A stretch of 64,000 bases of DNA from Bacteroidota bacterium (lineage in GTDB: Bacteria; Bacteroidota; Bacteroidia; Bacteroidales; JAGONC01), in assembly GCA_022711405.1 (NCBI GenBank), contig JAKLFC010000003.1, forward strand, positions 62,001 to 126,000, read 5' to 3'. How positions within the stretch are numbered: the first letter of the stretch is position 1; each line of letters begins with the position of its first letter. Positions 7,369-17,821 of this stretch are shown here, in pieces. Below the pieces are notes generated by a model, which worked only from the letters and a program-made list of their open reading frames with translations, made no database searches and had not been told where the DNA came from. The position numbers and the translations under genes were made by a program.

Positions 7369-9648
7369 ATGGATCGACTTGCCCGGAATATCATCAAGTA
7401 CCGATGGGTGACCATTGTCACTGTTCTGGTACTGACCATTTTTCTTAGTTTTCAGATCAAGAACCTCCGGCTCAATCCGGATGTGATCAGCTCATTACCT
7501 GACACTGATCCTGATGCCGTGCTGATCAAACAGGTCAGCGAAGAATTTACGGTCAACAACATGGGGATGGTCATTATCCAGGCGGATGACATATTCACCG
7601 GAGAAGCGCTGGAACACATCCGTTTAATAACCGACACCCTAGGCATGACACCGGGAGTTGCCTCTGTCATCAGCCTGACCAATGTCACGGAAATAAGGGG
7701 CGGCGAGGAGGGCCTCCAGATCGGGAAGCTGGTGGATGCCTATGACCTGCCGGACACCCCGGAAGAACTGGCAGATTTGAGAAACCGGGTGTACGAGAAG
7801 GGGACATATACAGGGACGATGATCTCTGAAGACGGAACGACCACTGTGATCATTTTCACACTGGCTGAAGATTCCGATGTCAAAACGGTTGCCAGGGGAA
7901 TCAAACAAAAAACCCTTGCGCTGGATCTGCCCGAAAAGATCTATTTCAGCGGATCTCCCATGATGGCCACACACATCAGCGACGTGATGATCGCTGACCT
8001 GCAACGGCTGATCCCTATCGCCTTCGTGCTGATCATTCTTATCCTTCTGCTTGGATTCCGTTCGGCCAGGGGAGTGATCTTCCCATTGCTTACCACCATC
8101 ATCGCCATTGTATGGACCATTGGCATCATGGCGCTGGGCGGTTTCGAGATGTCGATGATCTCTAGCGACATCCCCATCATTTTACTGGCGGTATGCACAG
8201 CGTACACTATTCATGTGATGAACAAGATCAACCAGGAGAGGGAGAAAAGCTGGCAAAAAGCTACACTGAAGGGTTTGCAGTACATCATCCTGCCTGTTTT
8301 CCTGGTCGCCCTGACCACTGCCATCGGATTCCTGTCTTTTGTTTTTGGCACGTACCTGAATATGATCAGGGACTTTGGCATTTTTACAGCACTGGGAACC
8401 ATCTTTGCCTTTTTACTGTCCATCTTCTTTGTCCCGGCCATTATTTCTATGCTGCCTTCAACGGTAAAGACGACATTCAAGCTGGATGACAGGATCAAAA
8501 AATCCTATCTGTCTGATCATTACCTTGCTCCGCTTCATGCCTTGTTGTTCAAACATCCCAAGTACATCCTGGCCAGCTGGGGCATTCTGTTGCTGATCAG
8601 CCTTCTCGGGATCTTTTTCATTCAGCGGAGCGTCGACGTCAAGGATTATTTCAAGAAGAATGACCCTACCCGGATTGCTGAGGAGATCATGGCCCAGCAT
8701 TTTGGAGGTTCCAAACCCATCTTCGTCCGGTTCGAAGGGAATATGCAGAGCCCCGAGGTACTGAAAACGATGATCCGTACCGAAGAGTTCATGAAGCAAA
8801 GTCCGTATGTGAACTCCACACAATCCATAGCCGACCTGATCACACAGTTGAACTTTGCACTGGGCAACGGCCGTTCGATACCTGACGATCCCAACCAGAT
8901 TGAACAATTATGGTTCATGCTTGAAGGCAATGAGCTTCTTCGACAGTTTGTGACCGATGAGCTGGACAAGGGGATCATCATTTCCAGGTTCACATCACCG
9001 GATGTCAAAGACAAGAAGGCATTCGCTGAAACGATGAGGAAATTCATAAGCGCCAACTCGACGCCTGATTGCCAGATCCAGATCACCGGGATGCCCTTTG
9101 TGGATGTCACCATGGACAGAAGCCTGATCAACGGTCAGTTGAAGAGCGTAACCGTGGTTGTGATATGTGTCATCATCATCCTTAGCGTGATACTCCGATC
9201 TTTCTGGAATGGACTTTTTGCCAGTGTACCCATCATTGCCGCCACCCTGCTGTTGTTCGGCATCATGGGATTCACCGGTATATCCCTGAATATTGCCACC
9301 GTGCTGGTGGCAGCTGTCGCCGTTGGCGACGGGATCGGGTATTCCATTCATGTGATCTCCTATTTTAACCATGCCCGTAAGCAACGGAAGGACGTCAGGG
9401 AAGCATTGCAGGAAACGATCATGGTCAGCGGCAAGGCGATCGTGATCAATGTGCTGTCGGTAGCCGGAGGATTCCTTGTGCTTATTTTTTCGAAATTTGT
9501 TCCTCTACAGCATTTCGGACTGCTGATGGCCATCAGCATGGTGGGATCCAGCCAAGGCGCCATGACCCTGTTACCGGTCATCCTCATTCTTGTTAACAGA
9601 AAAAAAGAAGCATCCAAAAATAAAAGACTCAATGAAAGCACTCATTAA
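7369..9648 (+). CDS. RND-superfamily (MMPL-type) exporter
   Basis: A 759-residue inner-membrane transporter with the two-halved RND plan. TM1 is at residues ~12-30, then a periplasmic domain of ~180 residues, then a bundle of helices (IAFVLIILILLLGF onward). The same layout recurs from TM7 (~400) and a second periplasmic domain to the last bundle near the C-terminus. The SSDIPIILLAVCTAYTIHVMN and AAVAVGDGIGYSIHVISYF segments are equivalent helices of the two halves; the acidic residues in them are candidates for proton relay. MMPL/HpnN-like members move lipids or hydrophobic molecules across the envelope; the substrate here is unknown. It overlaps by 17 bases the gene for a LolA-like periplasmic protein, which suggests a lipid transfer unit. 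Confidence 0.88.
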   Translation: MDRLARNIIKYRWVTIVTVLVLTIFLSFQIKNLRLNPDVISSLPDTDPDAVLIKQVSEEFTVNNMGMVIIQADDIFTGEALEHIRLITDTLGMTPGVASVISLTNVTEIRGGEEGLQIGKLVDAYDLPDTPEELADLRNRVYEKGTYTGTMISEDGTTTVIIFTLAEDSDVKTVARGIKQKTLALDLPEKIYFSGSPMMATHISDVMIADLQRLIPIAFVLIILILLLGFRSARGVIFPLLTTIIAIVWTIGIMALGGFEMSMISSDIPIILLAVCTAYTIHVMNKINQEREKSWQKATLKGLQYIILPVFLVALTTAIGFLSFVFGTYLNMIRDFGIFTALGTIFAFLLSIFFVPAIISMLPSTVKTTFKLDDRIKKSYLSDHYLAPLHALLFKHPKYILASWGILLLISLLGIFFIQRSVDVKDYFKKNDPTRIAEEIMAQHFGGSKPIFVRFEGNMQSPEVLKTMIRTEEFMKQSPYVNSTQSIADLITQLNFALGNGRSIPDDPNQIEQLWFMLEGNELLRQFVTDELDKGIIISRFTSPDVKDKKAFAETMRKFISANSTPDCQIQITGMPFVDVTMDRSLINGQLKSVTVVVICVIIILSVILRSFWNGLFASVPIIAATLLLFGIMGFTGISLNIATVLVAAVAVGDGIGYSIHVISYFNHARKQRKDVREALQETIMVSGKAIVINVLSVAGGFLVLIFSKFVPLQHFGLLMAISMVGSSQGAMTLLPVILILVNRKKEASKNKRLNESTH

Positions 9649-10366
9649 ACCTGTCATCCTGGCCTTTTTTATTTCCTCATATGGGATTTCCTCGTATGCC
9701 CAGGATGCCGTTTCGATTCTCTGGAAGGTTGATAAAGTGATCTTTGCTCCCAGGGATAAACAGGGAAAAGTAAAGATGATCCTGAAGGACAAATCAGGGA
9801 ACGAAAAGGTCCGCGAAGCCATCATGATGCAGAAAGGGATCGATAAGAAACTCTACCGTTATACCCAGCCTGAATCCCAGGTCGGAGTGGCAACCCTTAC
9901 CCTGCCGGGAGATGAGACATGGCTGTACATGCCGGCTTTTGGCAAGCCAAAGAAGATCGACCTGCTGGCGAAAAGCCAGGCCTTCACCGGTACGGATTTC
10001 TCCTATGAGGATATGGAGCCCCGTACCTATTCCGACCGGTTCATTCCCAAATTGCTAGAAGCCGGCCAAACGGAATATGTTCTTGAACTTGTCCCCAAAT
10101 CTGCCCAGTCGGAGTACTCCAGAGTCGTGGCCCATATCAACAAAGCCAATTCGTACCCTGTTTTACTGGAATACTACGATAAGCAGAAGAAAAAGATCAA
10201 GGAGGCCTCCTATGTGTTCGAAAAGATAGGTCCCTACTGGAATGCCAAAGAGGTGACCATGACCGATCTCAGGAAAAGTCACTCGACCAGAACCCTCATG
10301 AGCGACGTGAAGTTCGATCAGGGCTTATCTGATGAGCTCTTCACCGTGGAAAAACTGAAACAATAA
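9632..10366 (+). CDS. LolA-like outer membrane lipoprotein-sorting family protein
   Basis: A periplasmic protein of 244 residues with a signal peptide (MKALIKPVILAFFISSYGIS, cleavage after SYA). The body matches the LolA-like family usually labelled outer membrane lipoprotein-sorting protein: strands with the patterns MILKDKSGNEKVREA, TLTLPGDETWLYMPAFGKPKKI, a GTDFSYEDME turn, and a late KLKQ end. I chose the ATG at 9632 because the signal peptide begins there; an upstream in-frame ATG at 9590 adds only a Lys-rich stretch. The start lies inside the end of the RND gene, so the two are translationally coupled. This RND plus LolA-like pairing is common and points to carrying a lipid or lipidated ligand to or from the exporter. 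Confidence 0.82.
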   Translation: MKALIKPVILAFFISSYGISSYAQDAVSILWKVDKVIFAPRDKQGKVKMILKDKSGNEKVREAIMMQKGIDKKLYRYTQPESQVGVATLTLPGDETWLYMPAFGKPKKIDLLAKSQAFTGTDFSYEDMEPRTYSDRFIPKLLEAGQTEYVLELVPKSAQSEYSRVVAHINKANSYPVLLEYYDKQKKKIKEASYVFEKIGPYWNAKEVTMTDLRKSHSTRTLMSDVKFDQGLSDELFTVEKLKQ

Positions 10367-13501
<3,135 letters not shown>

Positions 13502-13558
13502 TCATATATTTTTATATAAATATTTTTGTTTCAACGGTCTGTAGACACTTGTTCTTCC

Positions 13559-13566
13559 TATCTTTG
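13559..13566 (+). promoter_or_regulatory. putative -7 box for the acyl-CoA synthetase gene
   Basis: TATCTTTG fits TAnnTTTG exactly and lies 20 bases before the ATG at 13586. No TTTG at proper spacing is visible. The 84-base gap before this gene is AT-rich and otherwise featureless. Confidence 0.45.
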
Positions 13567-13585
13567 TGCCCTGTAACCCCCTTTA

Positions 13586-15229
13586 ATGGAAAAACAGCAA
13601 ACCCTGACCTTTCCCTTCTTCTTTGCAGAAACGGTCAGACAACATCCTGACAAAAATGCACTCGCATTTTCCGGAGAAATCCCCATCACCTATTCAGAAC
13701 TGGATCAGAAGATACGGTCGCTCATTGCCCTTCTTGAGAAGCTCCGGATACAGCCCGGGGATAAGGTGGCCATCCTCAGCACCAACATGCCCAACTGGGG
13801 TGCAGTGTATTTTGCCATCACCTTTATGGGAGCGGTGGCAGTACCCCTTCTTCCGGATTTTAATCCTGAAGAGATCGAGAATATCCTGAATCACTCAGGT
13901 TCCACGGCCATTTTTGCTTCCAGGGGACTTCAGACCAAGCTGAAACAGGTCAAAACACCTCATCTTGCTTTCCAGTGTTGCATGGAAGATTTCAGTGTAT
14001 GCAGGCCAGGTGAGGATCAGGTTCAGTATGATCCATCGGACCAACCATCCAGGGATTATACGGTCAGTGAGGATGACCTGGCCGCAATGATCTACACATC
14101 AGGGACGACCGGAAAATCCAAGGGTGTGATGCTGACGCATAAAAATATCTGCTTTACGGCTCTCAAAAGTAAGGGAGTGCAGTACGTAGATCATACCGAT
14201 CGTTTTCTTTCTGTTCTGCCACTTTCGCATACCTACGAGAATACGATTGGATTCATTTTGCCCATGATGTGCGGATCATGCGTTTACTATCTCGACAAGC
14301 CTCCTTCACCTTCCGTGCTGCTTCCTGCTTTGGAAAAGGTCAAACCGACCATGATGCTGACCGTTCCGCTGATCATCGAGAAGATCTACCGCAACCGTAT
14401 CCTTCCTTCTTTTACATCCAGGAAACTGACAAGAACCCTTTACAGTGTTCCGTTTTTTCGTAAACAACTTAACCTGCTGGCGGGGAAGAAACTGAAAAAG
14501 ACATTTGGCGGTCATCTGAAATTTTATGGCATTGGTGGTGCCAAGCTTGACCCGGTGGTTGAAAAATTTCTTATCGAGGCCCGGTTCCCGTATGCCATCG
14601 GGTATGGTCTCACTGAGACCTCGCCCTTACTGGCAGGAGTCAATCCGAAGAATGTGAGACTTGAGTCGACAGGACCCGCCATCGAGGGCGTGGAGCTCCT
14701 GATCCATGATCCCCATCCGGAAACGGGTGAGGGTGAGATCTGGGCGAAGGGCCCCAATATCATGAAGGGATACTATAACGAGCCCGAATTGACCAGGCAG
14801 GTCATCACAGATGACGGCTGGTTCAGGACCGGCGACCTGGGTAAATTTGACGATGACCATTTTCTGTACATCAAAGGACGTTCGAAAAATGTGATCGTAA
14901 TGCCCGGAGGTGAAAATATCTATCCAGAAGAGATTGAATCGGTGATCAATAATTTCCATTTCGTCGCCGAATCCCTGGTTATTGAGAAGAAAGGAAAGCT
15001 GGTTGCCCTCGTTCATTTTAACCAGGAAGAACTGGAAAAAAAATACCAGCATCTGAAAGAAGAGGTGAGGCAGTACGTCGAAAAAAGAAAATTAGAACTC
15101 AGCAGGGAGCTACATACGTATGTGAATGCAAGGGTCAATAAATTTTCCCGTGTGCAGGCCGTCATTTCCCATCCCCATCCTTTCCAGAAAACAGCCACTC
15201 AAAAGATCAAACGGTTCCTCTACAAGTAA
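13586..15229 (+). CDS. long-chain acyl-CoA synthetase (AMP-binding enzyme)
   Basis: A 547-residue adenylate-forming enzyme that activates fatty acids to acyl-CoA through acyl-AMP. The P-loop-like A3 motif MIYTSGTTGKSKGVMLTHKN (~170-190), the A5 motif IGYGLTETSPLL (~335-346), A7 WFRTGDLGKFD and A8 KGRSKNVIVMPGGENIYPEE are all present, as is the terminal catalytic Lys region (TATQKIKRFLYK). No signal peptide; probably cytoplasmic and loosely membrane-bound. Length is nearer the short FadD-like type than the ~600-residue eukaryotic-like type. It has its own promoter-like box and is followed by an inverted repeat. Confidence 0.92.
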   Translation: MEKQQTLTFPFFFAETVRQHPDKNALAFSGEIPITYSELDQKIRSLIALLEKLRIQPGDKVAILSTNMPNWGAVYFAITFMGAVAVPLLPDFNPEEIENILNHSGSTAIFASRGLQTKLKQVKTPHLAFQCCMEDFSVCRPGEDQVQYDPSDQPSRDYTVSEDDLAAMIYTSGTTGKSKGVMLTHKNICFTALKSKGVQYVDHTDRFLSVLPLSHTYENTIGFILPMMCGSCVYYLDKPPSPSVLLPALEKVKPTMMLTVPLIIEKIYRNRILPSFTSRKLTRTLYSVPFFRKQLNLLAGKKLKKTFGGHLKFYGIGGAKLDPVVEKFLIEARFPYAIGYGLTETSPLLAGVNPKNVRLESTGPAIEGVELLIHDPHPETGEGEIWAKGPNIMKGYYNEPELTRQVITDDGWFRTGDLGKFDDDHFLYIKGRSKNVIVMPGGENIYPEEIESVINNFHFVAESLVIEKKGKLVALVHFNQEELEKKYQHLKEEVRQYVEKRKLELSRELHTYVNARVNKFSRVQAVISHPHPFQKTATQKIKRFLYK

Positions 15230-15248
15230 AAAAGACTGGTTGATTGAA

Positions 15249-15312
15249 CACGGATTACGCGGATGATACGGAATTTCACTGATCATTTCCGCGATAATCT
15301 GCGTAATCCGTG
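15249..15312. repeat. 12-bp perfect inverted repeat after the synthetase gene
   Basis: CACGGATTACGC at 15249-15260 is the exact complement of 15301-15312, with degenerate copies of the same words between and after (CGCGGAT, CCGCGATAATC, CCGTGTAATC). It may be a transcription-ending structure or an intergenic palindromic element. The remaining bases to 15431 show no gene; TTATTTTG at 15356-15363 is a one-mismatch -7 box for the GH20 operon. Confidence 0.75.
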
Positions 15313-15431
15313 TAATCTGTATTCTATTTCTTCCTGAAATTCCCGAAATAATTCGTTATTTTGCCCTACGGGTTTGTTGCACATGACAGCATCCTGTGAC
15401 AACCGGTATCATTCATTAAGATATTCAAGAT

Positions 15432-17816
15432 ATGAAAAATTCATCAGGATCCCTCTTCCTCCTTTGTTGCGCCCTGTGCGGACTTCTTTTTTCCCTTTCC
15501 TGCCAAAGGCAGACGTGTGTCCCTGAAACAATTTCGGTAATACCACAACCTTTGGTGACCGAGTCCGGGTCAGGCTGTTTTCATATCAGACCAGAAACCA
15601 GGATCCTCGTTGGTGGTGATGATCCTTCGCTGAGCCAGGATGCTGATTATCTGGCGGGTTTTCTGGAAGGAGTTGCAGGTTTCAGGTTACAGGTTTCAGG
15701 AGGTAAGTCAGAGGAAGATGGCGACCTGATGATAAAGAATACCATTCTGCTTATGCTGGATGAATCACAAAAATCACTGGGTGAGGAGGGATATGATCTG
15801 CTGGTGGAAGAAAAGGGTATCCGGATCAAGGCGAACGCCACCGCCGGGATCTTTTATGGCATTCAGACGCTGTTACAGCTTCTGCCATCAGAAATATTTG
15901 ATAATCAAGTTATTAGCGAAAAAAAGTGGATTGTTCCTGCCGTGCACATTATGGATAGGCCGCGGTATTCCTGGAGGGGAATGCACCTGGATGTTTCACG
16001 GCATTTTTTTCCCCTTGATTTTGTCAAGCGCTACATCGACCTGATCGCTATGCATAAAATGAATGTTTTCCATTGGCATCTTACGGATGATAACGGTTGG
16101 CGCATTGAGATTGAAAAGTACCCCTTGCTGACGGAAGTCGCTGCGTGGAGAGTTGACAGGGAAGACCAGCCCTGGGGAGAACGGACACCACCTGCACCGG
16201 GTGAGAAAGCGACATACGGTGGTTATTACTCCCAGGAAGAGATCAGGGAAATTGTGGAATATGCCCGCCTGAGGCATATTCTTGTCGTACCTGAAATTGA
16301 AATGCCGGGGCATTCCTGTGAGGTCTTCGCCGCTTATCCCCAGTTATCCTGCAGGGGGGAACGGCTTTTTGTACGTCCGGGATCGTACTGGCCCAACAAT
16401 GATATTTACTGCGCCGGCAATGATTCGGCTTTTACCTTTATTGAAGATGTGCTCACCGAGGTGATGGAGCTTTTCCCCTCACCCTATATTCATATTGGTG
16501 GCGATGAGGCAGATAAGACACAATGGAAAAAATGCCCGAAGTGCCAGAAGCGGATCAGGGATGAAGGCCTGAACAATGAACATGAGCTTCAGAGTTATTT
16601 TGTCAAAAGGGTGGAGCGATTCCTGAATGAACACGGCAGGCAACTGATCGGCTGGGATGAGATCCTGGAGGGCGGTCTGGCCCCGGAAGCCACGGTGATG
16701 TCTTGGCGGGGCTTTGAAGGAGGGATAGAAGCCGCTTCCCAGGGGCACCAGGTGATCATGTGCCCGGTGTCGCATTGCTATTTCGACTATTATCAGGCTG
16801 ATCCTGATTTCCAGCCCGTGTCCATCGGAGGCCTGATCACCCTGAAAAAGGTCTATTCCTTTGAGCCGACTCCACCCGAGCTGACAGGGGAGCAGGCCGG
16901 TTTCATCCTTGGAGGGCAGGGAAACCTCTGGGCCGAATTCATTCCGACCCCCGATCATGCCGAATACATGGCTTTGCCGAGGATGACTGCCCTTTCGGAG
17001 GTGCTGTGGTCTTCCAGGGAACAAAGAAACTGGGACAGTTTTCAACAGCGTCTGCAACGGCAGTTTCTGAGGTTCGACAGGATGGGTGTTCATTACAGCC
17101 GGGGCTCCTTCGCTGTTCAGATACTGACCTCCAGCGACAGTGCCAGCGGCAGGATACAGATTCAAATGTCAACCGAGCAGTTCGATCCGGAAATACGGTA
17201 TACCCTGGATGGCACGGCCCCCTCAAAGAATTCGCCTCTGTACACTTCCCCTTTTCCTGCTGACACTTCTGTCACTGTGCGGGCTGCCATCTTTATGGGA
17301 GATTCGCTGATGGAACGCCCTGCCGAAAAGCACATTATCATCCATAAAGCTGTGGGAGCATACACCCGGTACGAGATCCCGCCGAACTACAGGTATCCTA
17401 CCTGGACTTCCGGTCCACTGACCGACGGGCTTCGCGGATCCAACCGATACAATGACGGTTACTGGCAGGGCTTTCAGGGTGATGACCTAAAGGTGACGGT
17501 CGATCTGGGGAACGTGATCACTGTACACCAGGTCAGCTCAGGATTCCTTCAGCAGCAATGGGGCTGGATCTTCATGCCCGCCAAAGTGATCATTGCTCTT
17601 TCGGAAGATCAGCAAAACTGGAAGGAATTTACGGTCATCAACACCATATCACCCCGGGCCGAAGAAATCATCGTGAAAGATTTCGAAGTTATTACCGGTG
17701 GTATTACAGCACGTTACATCCGGGTGAATGCCGTGAATCCCGGTGTATGCCCTGAATGGCATCCGGGCGCAGGCGACCGGACCTGGATCTTTGCAGATGA
17801 GATCATCGTTAATTAA
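15432..17816 (+). CDS. GH20 beta-N-acetylhexosaminidase with C-terminal FN3-like and F5/8C modules
   Basis: A 794-residue exported exo-hexosaminidase that should remove terminal beta-GlcNAc or GalNAc. The N-terminal hydrophobic segment ends at Cys24 (LSCQ), a possible but imperfect lipobox. Modules: GH20b domain (~35-165), GH20 barrel (~170-530: RGMHLDVSRHFFP, FHWHLTDDNGWR, PEIEMPGH), a chitobiase-type C-terminal domain (~580-640, YTLDGTAPSKNSPLY) and an F5/8C carbohydrate-binding domain (~660-794). The catalytic pair Asp358-Glu359 lies in HIGGDEADKTQW, as needed for substrate-assisted catalysis. It heads a tightly spaced run of five genes. The same two C-terminal modules recur in the next gene. 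Confidence 0.94.
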   Translation: MKNSSGSLFLLCCALCGLLFSLSCQRQTCVPETISVIPQPLVTESGSGCFHIRPETRILVGGDDPSLSQDADYLAGFLEGVAGFRLQVSGGKSEEDGDLMIKNTILLMLDESQKSLGEEGYDLLVEEKGIRIKANATAGIFYGIQTLLQLLPSEIFDNQVISEKKWIVPAVHIMDRPRYSWRGMHLDVSRHFFPLDFVKRYIDLIAMHKMNVFHWHLTDDNGWRIEIEKYPLLTEVAAWRVDREDQPWGERTPPAPGEKATYGGYYSQEEIREIVEYARLRHILVVPEIEMPGHSCEVFAAYPQLSCRGERLFVRPGSYWPNNDIYCAGNDSAFTFIEDVLTEVMELFPSPYIHIGGDEADKTQWKKCPKCQKRIRDEGLNNEHELQSYFVKRVERFLNEHGRQLIGWDEILEGGLAPEATVMSWRGFEGGIEAASQGHQVIMCPVSHCYFDYYQADPDFQPVSIGGLITLKKVYSFEPTPPELTGEQAGFILGGQGNLWAEFIPTPDHAEYMALPRMTALSEVLWSSREQRNWDSFQQRLQRQFLRFDRMGVHYSRGSFAVQILTSSDSASGRIQIQMSTEQFDPEIRYTLDGTAPSKNSPLYTSPFPADTSVTVRAAIFMGDSLMERPAEKHIIIHKAVGAYTRYEIPPNYRYPTWTSGPLTDGLRGSNRYNDGYWQGFQGDDLKVTVDLGNVITVHQVSSGFLQQQWGWIFMPAKVIIALSEDQQNWKEFTVINTISPRAEEIIVKDFEVITGGITARYIRVNAVNPGVCPEWHPGAGDRTWIFADEIIVN

Positions 17817-17821
17817 AAACC

